64,000 nt of DNA from Rhizobium aethiopicum (GCF_900094625.1 NZ_FMAJ01000015.1:84741-148740), one strand, 5' to 3'; counted from the stretch's first letter, positions 15,726 through 25,657 are shown. Made by a program: numbers and translations. Notes: a model not told the origin generated them from the letters alone.

Positions 15726-15864
15726 TTATATTGACATATGTTTGCTGTTGCGATTAGCTCTCCATACCGGACTTCGAGGAGGAACTCCGGTCTTCAATGG
15801 ATCATCGGCAGCCGCTCGGCCGCCGCCGGATATTTGGGAGGGGCTTCGGCCTCGAGGAGGAAAC

Positions 15865-16893
15865 TTGCGCAAATTTCTAACCACGACCGCATTGGCAGTC
15901 CTTGCATCGACACTTTTCGCCGGCGGAGCCAGCGCGGGGACGGAAAACCCGTTCCGCTGCAAGCCGGGTGAGAAATACGTCATGAATGTCATGGTTTCGG
16001 GTGTCGAATATTGGTTCCCGGTCTATGAAATGTTCAAACAGGCCGGTCAGCAGCTCGGTTGCGAGACCGCCTATACCGGCACGCCGGAATATGACGTCAA
16101 CAAGCAGATCGCCACCTTCGATCAGGCGCTGGCCCAGAACCCGGCTGGCATCCTCGTTCATCCGATGAACTCCGACCCGTTCATCGAACCGATCAATCGG
16201 GCTATCGACCAGGGCACGGCGGTCGTCACCTTTGCGGCCGACGCACCGCTTTCCAAGCGCATCTCATTCGTCACGTCGGACAATACCCGCGAAGGGACCT
16301 ATGCCGCCGACGCGATTGCCGAAAAGATGGGCGGCAAGGGTGAATATGCGGTTCTTGAAAATCCCGGCCAGGACAATCACGACAAGCGTATCGCCGCCTT
16401 CATCGCCCGCATGGAGGAAAAATATCCGGACATGAAGCTGGTCGGCCGCGCGGCGTCCAACCAGGACCCGAACAAGGCCTATCAGGGCCTGATGAGCCTG
16501 GTGCAGGCCCATCCGAACCTTGGCGCCGTCTTCATGCCGGAGGCGAATTCGGCAATCGGCGCTGCCCAGGCCAATAAGGAAAGCGGCGGCAAGATCCTCG
16601 TCATGTGCGCCGACGTCAACGCCAATATTCTCGACATGATTAAGGCAGGCGAGGTGTTCGGCTCGATCAATCCGAACCAGGGCATGCAGGGTTACATGGG
16701 CTTCATGCTCCTGTGGCTTGCCAAACATCCGGAGCTGATCGATCCGATGAATGACGCCAAGCGCGTCGGCTTCAACCCAATGAGTATTCCCTTCGTCGAC
16801 AACGGACTGTCGATCGTCACGGCCAGCAATGCCGATGACTTCTATTGGGACAAGTATCTGAAGCGGCGGGGCACCAAAGGCATCGAGGAGTAG
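15865..16893 (+). CDS. sugar ABC transporter periplasmic binding protein
   Basis: Peripla_BP_4-type solute-binding protein (342 residues). A signal peptide (MRKFLTTTALAVLASTLFA, cleavage near AGGASA-GT) precedes a two-lobed binding domain with PAGILVHPMNSDPFIEPI and the hinge region FMPEANSAIGAAQA. TTG at 15865 with GAGGAGGAAA is the start; the longer frame from 15721 puts 48 unlikely residues before the signal peptide. First gene of the catabolic operon 15865-27279. The substrate is a pentose/hexose-like sugar or polyol by family; which one is unknown. Confidence 0.88.
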   Translation: MRKFLTTTALAVLASTLFAGGASAGTENPFRCKPGEKYVMNVMVSGVEYWFPVYEMFKQAGQQLGCETAYTGTPEYDVNKQIATFDQALAQNPAGILVHPMNSDPFIEPINRAIDQGTAVVTFAADAPLSKRISFVTSDNTREGTYAADAIAEKMGGKGEYAVLENPGQDNHDKRIAAFIARMEEKYPDMKLVGRAASNQDPNKAYQGLMSLVQAHPNLGAVFMPEANSAIGAAQANKESGGKILVMCADVNANILDMIKAGEVFGSINPNQGMQGYMGFMLLWLAKHPELIDPMNDAKRVGFNPMSIPFVDNGLSIVTASNADDFYWDKYLKRRGTKGIEE

Positions 16894-16958
16894 GTCTTTG
16901 TGCCGGCTGTCCGGGGCAGGAAACTCCGGACAGCTACCGTGAGCGTGAGGAGGAGAGG

Positions 16959-18500
16959 ATGATGGCGTCGGTGCCGGTTCTGGAAATCCGCAATGTCAGC
17001 AAGCACTTCGGTGCGGTGAAGGCGTTGACGGATGTGAGCTTCAGCCTGGAAAAAGGCGAGATTCATGCGCTTTGCGGCGAAAACGGCGCGGGCAAATCGA
17101 CGCTGATGAACATCATTGCCGGCGTGCTGCAGCCGAGCGGGGGAGCCATTCTCGTCGATGGCGTGCCGGTCAAGGTGACGTCGCCTGCCGCGGCGCAGGC
17201 GCTTGGGATCGGGCTGGTGCACCAGGAAATCGCGCTCTGCCCTGATGCGACTGTGGCCGAGAACATGTTCATGGCCGCCACCAACCGCCGCCGCTCGCCT
17301 CTCATGAATTACCGCAGGCTGGAGCGCAATGCGCAGCTAGTGATGAATCGTCTCGCCCCGATCGACGTGCGACGTAGAGTCGGCGACTTGCCGATATCCA
17401 GCCAGCAGCTTGTCGAGATTGCCAAGGCACTGACGCTCGATTGTCGCGTTCTGATCTTCGACGAACCGACGGCGGCATTGACCGAAGCAGAAGCCCAGAT
17501 CCTCTTCGGAATCGTTCGTGACCTCAAGGCGCAGGGCATTTCGATCATCTATATCAGCCACCGCATGGCCGAAATCTTCAGCCTGTGCGACCGCGTCACG
17601 GTATTTCGTGATGGCCGCTATGTCTCGACGGAGAAGGTGGCGGGCCTGACCCCGGACGATGTGGTGCGCCGCATGGTCGGACGCGAGATTACCCAGCTCT
17701 ATCCGGAAAAGCAGGCGCCGGCGGAGCGGACCGGCGAGCTCATTTTGAGCGTCCGCGGTCTCGGCGACGGCAGCCGCTTCGAGGATGTAAATTTCGAACT
17801 GCGCAAGGGTGAAATTCTTGGTGTCGGCGGGCTGATCGGCTCGGGTCGCACCGAGATAGCCGAAGGCATTTGCGGGTTGCGGCCGGTGATCGCCGGCGAG
17901 GTGGAGCTGCACGGAGAGCGGCTGCGAGCACGTTCCTATGCGCAGGCCGCACAGGCGGGCATCGTCTACCTGTCGGAAGACCGGAAAGGCTCCGGCATTT
18001 TCCTGGATCTCTCCATTGCTCGCAACATTGCGGTTCTCGATCTGAAATCGCTGACCGGACCGCTTGGACTGTTAAATTCCGCGGCCGAAGCGGATCGTGC
18101 CCGCACCCTGGCCCGGCAGCTCGGCGTGCGGATGGGCGGCATCGATATGCGGGTTTCGTCGCTGTCGGGCGGAAACCAGCAAAAGGTGGCGATTGCCAAG
18201 CAGTTGGCGGTCAATCCCAGGGTCATTCTGATGGACGAGCCGACCCGCGGCATCGATGTCGGCGCGAAGTCAGAAATCCACCGGCTGCTGCGCGATCTGG
18301 CGCGCTCCGGCATCGGCATCGTCGTCATCTCGTCAGAACTGCCGGAACTTCTCGGTCTGTGCGACCGGGTGCTGGTCATCCACGAAGGCACGGTTGCCGG
18401 CGAGGTGGAGGGCGAGACGATGACGGAAGAAGCGATCATGCGGCTCGCGTCGGGTGTCGGCCGCCACGGTAAGTCAGGGGCATCAGAGCATGCCGCGTAG
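16959..18500 (+). CDS. sugar ABC transporter ATP-binding protein (two NBDs)
   Basis: RbsA/XylG-type ATPase with two nucleotide-binding domains (513 residues). NBD1 has Walker A GENGAGKST and Walker B LIFDEPTAALTEAEA. NBD2 has the usual altered Walker A (GGLIGSGRTEIAEG), signature LSGGNQQKVAIAKQLA and Walker B ILMDEPTRGIDVGAKSEI. ATG 16959 (or 16962) follows GAGGAGAGG. It energises import through the permease that follows. The end is close to the permease start. Confidence 0.92.
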   Translation: MMASVPVLEIRNVSKHFGAVKALTDVSFSLEKGEIHALCGENGAGKSTLMNIIAGVLQPSGGAILVDGVPVKVTSPAAAQALGIGLVHQEIALCPDATVAENMFMAATNRRRSPLMNYRRLERNAQLVMNRLAPIDVRRRVGDLPISSQQLVEIAKALTLDCRVLIFDEPTAALTEAEAQILFGIVRDLKAQGISIIYISHRMAEIFSLCDRVTVFRDGRYVSTEKVAGLTPDDVVRRMVGREITQLYPEKQAPAERTGELILSVRGLGDGSRFEDVNFELRKGEILGVGGLIGSGRTEIAEGICGLRPVIAGEVELHGERLRARSYAQAAQAGIVYLSEDRKGSGIFLDLSIARNIAVLDLKSLTGPLGLLNSAAEADRARTLARQLGVRMGGIDMRVSSLSGGNQQKVAIAKQLAVNPRVILMDEPTRGIDVGAKSEIHRLLRDLARSGIGIVVISSELPELLGLCDRVLVIHEGTVAGEVEGETMTEEAIMRLASGVGRHGKSGASEHAA

Positions 18501-18528
18501 AGAAAAAGCAGGGGCAGGAGACAAGGTC

Positions 18529-19521
18529 ATGGCGGACGCTACGTTGGCAACGGCACTTCATTCACGCATACCCGGCTGGAAGCGGCTGGGGACGATGCGC
18601 GAGGCGGGACTGATCGCTATCATCCTGGCGCTCTGCGTCGCGATGAGCTTTGCCTCGCCGCATTTCCTGACGCTCGGCAACTTCCGGGCCATGCTGATGT
18701 CGTTCTCGGTGGAGGGGATCGTCGTCGTCGGCATGACTATCCTGTTGATCGTCGGCGGCATCGACCTGTCGGTCGGTTCCGTCGTCTGTTTCTCAATGGT
18801 GCTGTCGGGTTCCCTGTTCCTGATGGGCCTCGATCCGTGGAGCGCATCTTTGATCGGGATCATCGCCAGTGGCCTGATCGGCTGCGCCATGGGCTTCTTC
18901 GTCACGGTCGTGGGGCTCAATCACTTCATTACTTCGCTTGCGGCGATGGTGATCGTGCGTGGCATCTGCCTGATCATTACCAAGGGCACGCCGCTGTCGC
19001 TGTTCACCTTGCCGCCCTCGTTCAAAGCGGTCGGGCAGGGCACGTTCTACGGTGTCCCCTATGTGATCCTGATTTTTGTTGCGGTCGTCATGCTGTTCGA
19101 TTTCCTGCTGCGCCGGGCAACCGCCTTCCGCAAGGTGTTCTACACCGGCAGCAACGAGAAGGCCGCGCTCTATTCCGGTATAAAGACCAGGCAGGTGAAG
19201 TTCTGGGTGACGGTGCTCTGTGCCACGCTGTCCGGTGTCGCCGGGACGATCTACATGTCACGCTTCGGTGCCGCGACGCCGACCTTCGGTGTCGGCATGG
19301 AGCTCAACATCATCGCAGCCGCGGTGATTGGCGGTGCGTCGCTGAACGGCGGCTCCGGAACGATTTTCGGAGCAATCCTCGGCATCGCCCTGCTGTCGGT
19401 CGTCACAAGCTCGTTGATCTTGCTCAACGTGTCCGTCTATTGGCAAGACATGATCAAAGGCTGCATTCTGCTGACCGCCGTTTCGATCGACCATTTCCTG
19501 CACAAGCGGAAGGCTGCCTGA
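18529..19521 (+). CDS. sugar ABC transporter permease
   Basis: RbsC-type permease (BPD_transp_2), 330 residues, eight to ten transmembrane helices, with the family motif GGIDLSVGSVV and, near the end, ELNIIAAAVIGGASLNGGSGT. ATG 18529 has AGGAG nine bases ahead; in-frame ATG 18490 would overlap the ATPase gene by 11 bases and is the alternative. Only one permease gene is present, so a homodimer is expected. Confidence 0.9.
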   Translation: MADATLATALHSRIPGWKRLGTMREAGLIAIILALCVAMSFASPHFLTLGNFRAMLMSFSVEGIVVVGMTILLIVGGIDLSVGSVVCFSMVLSGSLFLMGLDPWSASLIGIIASGLIGCAMGFFVTVVGLNHFITSLAAMVIVRGICLIITKGTPLSLFTLPPSFKAVGQGTFYGVPYVILIFVAVVMLFDFLLRRATAFRKVFYTGSNEKAALYSGIKTRQVKFWVTVLCATLSGVAGTIYMSRFGAATPTFGVGMELNIIAAAVIGGASLNGGSGTIFGAILGIALLSVVTSSLILLNVSVYWQDMIKGCILLTAVSIDHFLHKRKAA

Positions 19522-19522
19522 T

Positions 19523-20527
19523 ATGCCGATAGCCAAGCTCAAACCCGCAAACGCGCCGCGCGAGGAAATCGTCGTCGCCCGGCAAATGCACCAGGCTCTG
19601 GTCCTGCATTTTCTCGAGGGACTGACACAGGCCCAGATTGCCGATCAGCTCGGCATCTCGCACGCCACCGTCAACCGCCTGATCAAGCGCGGCCGCCAGC
19701 TCGGTCTGGTCGAGATCAAGATCAAATCGCCGGTCGAGCCGCTGGTCGATATGGAAGAACAGCTGCAGGCGCTTGGCGGCATCGGCCGCGCCGTGGTGGT
19801 GCCGACAGTATCGGACAATCCGCAAACGGCGCTTCAAGCCGTCGGCGAAGCCGCAGCACGATTGCTGCTGGAAGAGATCACTGACGGCGATACGATCTGC
19901 ATTACCGGTGGTAAGGGCGTGAGTGCCGTTGTTGCCGGGCTGCAGCCGCCGCGTCGTTTTGATGTCCAGGTCATTCCGGCGACGGGCTGCGTGCAGGGGA
20001 AGCACTATACCGACGTCAATCATGTCTCGACCCTGATGGCGGACCGGCTCGGAGGTCATTCCTATCAGATCCATGCGCCTCTCTTTGCCGACGATGCCGA
20101 GCAGCGGGCGATGCTGATCAACATGCGTTCCGTCGCAGACGTATTCAAACGGGCGCGCGAGGCGAAGGTGGCAATGGTCGGCATAGGCTCGATCCTGTCG
20201 GACGATTCGAGCTACTACGACCTGCATCCGTCCTCCAGCACCGACCGCGCCGCGATCGAGCGGTCCGGCGCTTCCTGCGAATTGCTGGCGCATCTGCTCG
20301 ATGATCATGGTCAAGTCTGCGACTACAGCCTCAACCGCTCGCTGGTGTCGCTGACGCTGCCGGAATTCGCTTCGATCCCTACCAAGATCGGTGTGGCGAG
20401 CGGACCGAACAAGGCCGGCCCGATCCTCAGCGTCCTGCGCGGCAATCATCTGGATACGCTGGTGACCGACGAAGCGACGGGTGCGCGGGTGTTGGCGCTG
20501 GCAAGTGGCGAAGGAAAATGGGCATGA
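19523..20527 (+). CDS. SorC/DeoR-family sugar-binding transcriptional regulator
   Basis: An N-terminal helix-turn-helix (LTQAQIADQLGISHATVNRL, about residues 33-52) precedes a SorC-type sugar-phosphate-binding domain (pfam04198) with ITGGKGVSAVVAGL and VGIGSI. 334 residues. It is encoded within the operon, one base after the permease. Family members such as EryD and LsrR repress until a phosphorylated substrate binds, so the effector is probably the product of the FGGY kinase at 24128 (inference). Confidence 0.88.
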   Translation: MPIAKLKPANAPREEIVVARQMHQALVLHFLEGLTQAQIADQLGISHATVNRLIKRGRQLGLVEIKIKSPVEPLVDMEEQLQALGGIGRAVVVPTVSDNPQTALQAVGEAAARLLLEEITDGDTICITGGKGVSAVVAGLQPPRRFDVQVIPATGCVQGKHYTDVNHVSTLMADRLGGHSYQIHAPLFADDAEQRAMLINMRSVADVFKRAREAKVAMVGIGSILSDDSSYYDLHPSSSTDRAAIERSGASCELLAHLLDDHGQVCDYSLNRSLVSLTLPEFASIPTKIGVASGPNKAGPILSVLRGNHLDTLVTDEATGARVLALASGEGKWA

Positions 20528-21519
20528 GTGGACAGCAATTGACACGGGAGATCGGCAAATCCGGCGTTTCCGCCTCGGCAGTCGGCCTCGGCACCTGGGC
20601 GATCGGCGGCTGGATGTGGGGTGGGACCGATGAACAGCAATCCATCGCCGCGATCCGGGCGTCGCTCGACGCCGGGGTGACGCTGATCGACACGGCGCCG
20701 GCCTACGGGCTTGGACGTGCCGAGGAGATTGTCGGCAAGGCACTCGCTGGACGCCGCGAAAAGGCTGTGGTCGCGACCAAATGCGGCCTTGTCTGGCATA
20801 CGCAGAAGGGCCGTCATTTCTTCGACCAGGACGGCAAGCCGGTCCACCGTTATCTCGGCCGCGATGCCATCCTGCACGAGGTCGAGGAAAGCCTGACGCG
20901 GCTTGGAACCGACTATATCGATCTCTACATCACCCATTGGCAGGATCCGACGACGCCGGTCGATGAAACGATGCGGGCGCTGGAGGATCTGCGCACATCA
21001 GGCAAGATCCGGGCGATCGGGGCGAGCAATGTCAGCCGCCACGAGCTCGCTGCCTATATCGCGGCCGGTGGCCTCGATGCGATCCAGGAGCGGTTCAGCA
21101 TGATCGACCGCGAGATCGAGGCGGAGCTTTTGCCGCTGACCAAGGCCAACTCTATCGCGACTCTGAGCTATTCGTCGCTGGCGCTGGGATTGCTGGCCGG
21201 CACTATCGGTCCGGACCGCGTGTTTTCCGGTGATGATCAGCGCAAGGACAGCCCACGATTTTCGGTCGGCAACCGCCAGAAGGCGACGGCCTTTGCCGAC
21301 GCCATCCGGCCGGTTGCCGAAAAACACAGCGCCAGCATCGCGCAGATCGTGATTGCCTGGACACTGGCGCAACCCGGCATCACCTTTGCACTCTGCGGGG
21401 CGCGCAACCCGGCACAGGCGCTCGACAATGCCCGGGCCGGCACCATCCGGCTGGACGCCGTCGATCTTGCCGCTATCGAGGCGGGCATAGCGGCGAGACT
21501 GACTGATATGGATAGGTAG
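20524..21519 (+). CDS. aldo/keto reductase
   Basis: AKR TIM barrel (331 residues) with the catalytic tetrad visible: Asp and Tyr in LIDTAPAYGLG, Lys in VVATKCGL, His in YITHWQDP. NAD(P)H-dependent reduction of an aldehyde or ketone, or the reverse oxidation of a sugar. ATG 20524 overlaps the regulator stop (ATGA) and has AAGGAA seven bases ahead; ATG 20518 is less likely. In the operon it may process the aldehyde released by the aldolase, or the sugar entering the pathway. Confidence 0.88.
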   Translation: MSGQQLTREIGKSGVSASAVGLGTWAIGGWMWGGTDEQQSIAAIRASLDAGVTLIDTAPAYGLGRAEEIVGKALAGRREKAVVATKCGLVWHTQKGRHFFDQDGKPVHRYLGRDAILHEVEESLTRLGTDYIDLYITHWQDPTTPVDETMRALEDLRTSGKIRAIGASNVSRHELAAYIAAGGLDAIQERFSMIDREIEAELLPLTKANSIATLSYSSLALGLLAGTIGPDRVFSGDDQRKDSPRFSVGNRQKATAFADAIRPVAEKHSASIAQIVIAWTLAQPGITFALCGARNPAQALDNARAGTIRLDAVDLAAIEAGIAARLTDMDR

Positions 21520-21530
21520 CGGACGCCATC

Positions 21531-23279
21531 ATGAAGCGTGAAGAGATATTGGACGGGCTTCGCCAGAGCCCGAACGTGGACGTGTGCGTTATCGGCGGCG
21601 GCATAAACGGCATCAGCGTCTTTCGGGAGCTGGCGCTGCAGGGGCTGAAAGTACTGCTCGTCGAGAAGCACGACTATTGCTCCGGTGCCAGTTCGGCGCT
21701 GTCGCGCATGGTCCATGGTGGGCTGCGCTATCTTGAAAACGGCGAATTCAAGCTGGTGCAGGAATCGCTGGTCGAGCGGGATCGGCTGTTGCGCAACGCA
21801 CCCCACTATATAGCGCCGCTGCCGACGACAGTGCCGGTGTTCGATATTTTTTCCGGCCTCGCCAACGGTGTCGTCCGCTTCCTGGGTCTTAGCCGTCGTC
21901 CGAGCCGCCGCGGCGCTGTCGCCGTCAAAGCCGGACTCAGCATCTATGATTTCCTGACGCGCAAGCGGGCACTGATGCCGCGCCACCAGTTTCGCGGCCG
22001 GCGAACGACGCTTAGCAAGTGGCCGGCGCTCAACCCCGATATCAAAAGTTCCGCCACCTATTTCGACGCCTGGGTCAGCCATCCGGAGCGATTGGGCATC
22101 GAGCTTCTGCAGGACGGTCTTGCGACAGAGTCCGGGTCGGTGGCGCTGAACTACGCCGAACTGCGACGGGCGGAGGGCGGCGGGTATCGCCTCGCGGACC
22201 GGATCGGCGGCGCATCCCTTGCCCTCGAACCGGCGCTGATCGTCAATGCCACCGGCGGCTGGATCGACATCGCCAATCAGACCCTGCTTTCGCCGGAAGC
22301 GCGGCCGGAACCGCTGATCGGCGGCACCAAAGGCTCGCATCTGATCATCGACAATGCGGACCTGCGCGACGCGCTTGCCGGTCACATGATCTATTACGAG
22401 AACGAGGACGGGCGGATCTGCATCCTCTTTCCTTATCTGGGCAAGGTTCTCGTCGGCTCCACCGATATCCGCGTCGATGATCCGGCAACAGTACGCTGTG
22501 AGGCGGATGAACGTGATTATATCCTGCAATCGCTTGCCTTCGTACTGCCTGGCATTGCCATCCAGCGGGAGCAAATCGTTTTCCAGTTTTCCGGCGTACG
22601 ACCGCTGCCGGCCAGTACCGACAGTTTTACGGGACGCATCCCGCGCGATCATTTCTGCACGGTGCTGGAGCAGGCCGAGGGTGATCCGCCGGTGCTCTGC
22701 ATGATCGGCGGCAAGTGGACGACATTCCGGTCATTCGGTGCGCTTGCCGCAGAGATGACACTGGGGCGGCTCGGCAGAAAGCGCCGGATCGAAACCTCAG
22801 AGCGCCCGATCGGCGGCGGCCGGAAATATCCATCCGACAAGGCCCGGTGGTCGGTGACGCTGGCCCAAAGAACCGGAATTTCCAGCGAACGGGCCGCCGA
22901 GCTTTTTGACCGCTATGGTACGGAGGCCGAGAAAATCGCGGTGTTGATTGCGGCCGGGCCAGACGTGGCGATGCCGAAGCCCGGCTATTCCGTGCGGGAG
23001 CTCCAGTTCCTGATCCGGAATGAAGCAGCCGAGCATCTTGACGATCTGCTGTTGCGGCGCACGACGTTGGCCGTCTCCGGCGAGCTTTCGCTCGACATGA
23101 TGGATGCCGTGCTCGACGTGCTGGCTCAGGAAAAGCGCTGGACCATGGAGCAGCGCGCCAGCGAGCGCGACCGTTTTCTCACCCTTCTCAGCGAACGCCA
23201 TGGCGTCGACGAAGACATGCTTTCCGCAAGGAACGAACCAAGGAGCACAAAATGCGATACAACAGCAAGGTCCGGATGA
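21531..23279 (+). CDS. GlpD-like FAD-dependent dehydrogenase
   Basis: Glycerol-3-phosphate dehydrogenase/oxidase family, 582 residues. The FAD-binding GGGINGISVFRELALQG lies near residue 24, then SGASSALSRMVHGGLRYLE, the substrate-region motif GGTKGSHLII, GKVLVGSTD and GGKWTTFRSFG, and a C-terminal helical DAO_C domain from about residue 430. The same family includes EryB (erythritol-phosphate dehydrogenase). Beside a sugar kinase it more likely oxidises a polyol phosphate to a ketose phosphate, passing electrons to quinones at the inner membrane, than acts in glycerol metabolism. It overlaps the next gene by 28 bases. Confidence 0.87.
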   Translation: MKREEILDGLRQSPNVDVCVIGGGINGISVFRELALQGLKVLLVEKHDYCSGASSALSRMVHGGLRYLENGEFKLVQESLVERDRLLRNAPHYIAPLPTTVPVFDIFSGLANGVVRFLGLSRRPSRRGAVAVKAGLSIYDFLTRKRALMPRHQFRGRRTTLSKWPALNPDIKSSATYFDAWVSHPERLGIELLQDGLATESGSVALNYAELRRAEGGGYRLADRIGGASLALEPALIVNATGGWIDIANQTLLSPEARPEPLIGGTKGSHLIIDNADLRDALAGHMIYYENEDGRICILFPYLGKVLVGSTDIRVDDPATVRCEADERDYILQSLAFVLPGIAIQREQIVFQFSGVRPLPASTDSFTGRIPRDHFCTVLEQAEGDPPVLCMIGGKWTTFRSFGALAAEMTLGRLGRKRRIETSERPIGGGRKYPSDKARWSVTLAQRTGISSERAAELFDRYGTEAEKIAVLIAAGPDVAMPKPGYSVRELQFLIRNEAAEHLDDLLLRRTTLAVSGELSLDMMDAVLDVLAQEKRWTMEQRASERDRFLTLLSERHGVDEDMLSARNEPRSTKCDTTARSG

Positions 23280-24094
23280 ATAGGCTGTTCGGCGGCGGCC
23301 GCTGCCTCGACGTGGCGATCGATCACGGCGTCTGCAACGAGCCGTCTTTCCTCAACGGGCTCGAGGACATCGAGGCCGTCGTCAAGGCGCTGGTCTGCGC
23401 CAGGCCGGACGCCATCCAGATGAATTACGGCCAGGCGGACCTGCTGCAGGACGTGCAAGGCAAGGACAAGCCGGCACTGGTGATGCGCATCGACATGGGC
23501 AATCCCTATAACCGGATCCGCCACCGCGACATGTGGGCCGTGCTGCAGAACGAGACTGAGCCGCTCATCGGCGCCATTGAGATGGACGCGGCGTGTGTCG
23601 TCGTCAACCTGTTCATGCTGCCGGACGAGCCCGACCTGTTCCGCCAGTGCGTACAGAATATTTCCCGTGTTCGCGCCGATTGCGACAAATATGGCATGCC
23701 GCTGATGATCGAGCCGCTGGTGATGCAGCCGGTAAGCGAAAAGGGCGGCTACATGGTCGATGGCGATGCCGACAAGATCGTCACACTGACGCGGCTTGCC
23801 CGCGAAATGGGCGCCGATATCGTCAAGGCGGATCCTACCGATAACGCCGAAGACTTTCACAGGGTGGTGGAAGCAGCGCGCTGCCCGGTTCTGGTGCGCG
23901 GCGGCGGCAAGGAAGATCTGAGCGCAGTCTTCGACAAATCTGCGGCCTTGATGCGGCAGGGCGCAATGGGCATGGTTTACGGGCGCAACATCTATCAGCA
24001 TGCCAATCCGAGCGCGGTGGTGCGCGGTCTGATGGCCATCGTGCATGATGACGCGAGCGGTGAACAGGCCTCAGCACTCTACCACCAAGGCTGA
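23252..24094 (+). CDS. DhnA/LsrF-type class I aldolase family protein
   Basis: Class I aldolase fold of the FbaB/LsrF (DeoC/LacD) group, 280 residues. DVAIDHGV, IGAIEMDAACVVVNLFM, the Schiff-base Lys region GADIVKADPTDN and VLVRGGGKED are the family landmarks. Expected to cleave or rearrange a ketose phosphate. ATG 23252 has a strong AAGGAG six bases upstream and overlaps the preceding gene; ATG 23276 forms an ATGA overlap but lacks as good a site. LsrF itself is a thiolase in AI-2 breakdown, so the chemistry here is open. Confidence 0.82.
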   Translation: MRYNSKVRMNRLFGGGRCLDVAIDHGVCNEPSFLNGLEDIEAVVKALVCARPDAIQMNYGQADLLQDVQGKDKPALVMRIDMGNPYNRIRHRDMWAVLQNETEPLIGAIEMDAACVVVNLFMLPDEPDLFRQCVQNISRVRADCDKYGMPLMIEPLVMQPVSEKGGYMVDGDADKIVTLTRLAREMGADIVKADPTDNAEDFHRVVEAARCPVLVRGGGKEDLSAVFDKSAALMRQGAMGMVYGRNIYQHANPSAVVRGLMAIVHDDASGEQASALYHQG

Positions 24095-24127
24095 ACTTCG
24101 CGTTTCGAACCTTGGGAGGGGTTCTGC

Positions 24128-25657
24128 ATGAAAGACTATCTTTTGGGGCTCGATGCCGGCAACACCGTCATCAAGGCGGTGATTTTCGACCGGCAGGGCA
24201 ACGAGATCGCGGCTGCGTGCGAGGAGGGGCATACCCGCATGCCGCACCCAGGGCATGTCGAGCGGGGGCTGGATGAACTCTGGACGAATACACGGCAAGT
24301 CATCCGCGCCTGCATCGGAAAGGCAGAGATTCTGCCGGAGGAAATCGTTGCGATCGGCTGCGCCGGACATGGCAACGGTCTCTATGCACTTGATCGCGAC
24401 GGCGCTCCGCTGCTCGGCATCCAATCGCTCGACACGCGGGCGGCCGGGCTGGCCGACGAATGGCGAGAGGCCGGTATTGGTGACCGGACCTATGCTATCG
24501 CCCGACAGCGTCCGTGGCCGTCCCAGACGCCGACGCTGCTTGGCTGGCTCAAGCGTCACCGGCCGGAACTGTTCAACTGCATCGGTACGGTATTCTTCTC
24601 CAAGGATTTTGTCGTTAACCGCCTGACCGGCTGCCGCGTCAGCGAGGTGTCTGACATGTCGGGGGCCGGGCTCCTCAATCTTGCCACGCGCCGTTACGAC
24701 AAGGCGTTGATGGAAGCCTACGGACTGGCCGATTGCATGGACCTCCTGCCGCCGCTCATCGAAAGCGCGGACATTGCCGGTACGGTGACGGACGAGGCGG
24801 CATTGAAGACCGGTCTCGCCGCCGGGACTCCCGTGGTTGGCGGCCTGTTCGACGTCGTTGCCTCGGCGCTCGGATCGGGCGTTTCGCGAACCGGCAGCGC
24901 CTCGATCATTGCCGGGACCTGGAGCATCAACCAGGTCATTGTCGACGGCCCTGACCTCGACGGGCCGGTCTTCATGTCTTCGACTTTCGACCGCACCCGC
25001 TATATGGCGATGGAGAACAGTGCGACCTCGGCCACCAATCTCGAATGGCTGGTGCGGGAGTTCTTCGAAGGCGAGCCTGTGAAAGGCACGTCACCCTTCG
25101 ATGCCTGCTGCGCGCTGGCTGCGGCGATCGAGCCCGCGGCAAACGACCCGATCTACCATCCATATCTTTACGGCGCTCAGCAGGACGGCCACGCCCGCGC
25201 CGGCTTCTACGGTATCGCCGGCTGGCACACCAAGGGGCATCTCGTTCGCGCGCTTCTCGAAGGTGTCGCCTTCGGTCATCGCCAGCACATCGAGACGATA
25301 CGAAAGGCGGGCGCCGTCTTCAAAGAGGCGGTTCTGTCCGGCGGCGGATCACGCAGCGTGATCTGGCCACAGATCTTTGCCGACGTGCTCGGCGTTCCCG
25401 TCACCGTCGCCCGCTCGCATGAAACCGGTGCGCTGGGGGCTGCGATTGCGGCCGGAACCGGCGTCGGGCTCTTCGCGGACTTTGGCGCCGGCGCTGCGGC
25501 GATGGTCGCCACCGAGCGGCATTATCGGCCGAACGTCTCGCTCGAGGCGCATTATGCGCGCCGTTATGCCCTCTATCGGGACATAGCTGAAGCGATGACG
25601 CCGTTCTGGCGGCGTCTGACGGCGTCCGAGCCAGCTGTTGCGGGAGTGGCGGCATGA
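24128..25657 (+). CDS. FGGY-family carbohydrate kinase
   Basis: ASKHA-fold sugar kinase, 509 residues: phosphate-1 motif LGLDAGNTVIKAVIFD at residue 6, then ALDRDGAPLLGIQSLDTRA, the GTWSINQ region, and the adenosine motif EAVLSGGGSRSVIWPQIFADV. It phosphorylates a sugar or polyol with ATP in the cytoplasm after import. Similarity in layout to erythritol/xylulose/AI-2 kinases is general; the substrate cannot be read from sequence. Preceded by GGGAGGGG. The stop overlaps the next start (ATGA). Confidence 0.88.
   Translation: MKDYLLGLDAGNTVIKAVIFDRQGNEIAAACEEGHTRMPHPGHVERGLDELWTNTRQVIRACIGKAEILPEEIVAIGCAGHGNGLYALDRDGAPLLGIQSLDTRAAGLADEWREAGIGDRTYAIARQRPWPSQTPTLLGWLKRHRPELFNCIGTVFFSKDFVVNRLTGCRVSEVSDMSGAGLLNLATRRYDKALMEAYGLADCMDLLPPLIESADIAGTVTDEAALKTGLAAGTPVVGGLFDVVASALGSGVSRTGSASIIAGTWSINQVIVDGPDLDGPVFMSSTFDRTRYMAMENSATSATNLEWLVREFFEGEPVKGTSPFDACCALAAAIEPAANDPIYHPYLYGAQQDGHARAGFYGIAGWHTKGHLVRALLEGVAFGHRQHIETIRKAGAVFKEAVLSGGGSRSVIWPQIFADVLGVPVTVARSHETGALGAAIAAGTGVGLFADFGAGAAAMVATERHYRPNVSLEAHYARRYALYRDIAEAMTPFWRRLTASEPAVAGVAA

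Noticed and set aside
21237..22652. 471-residue minus-strand frame opposite the AKR and GlpD-like genes
   Set aside because: Spans two clear + strand genes and has no domain motif.
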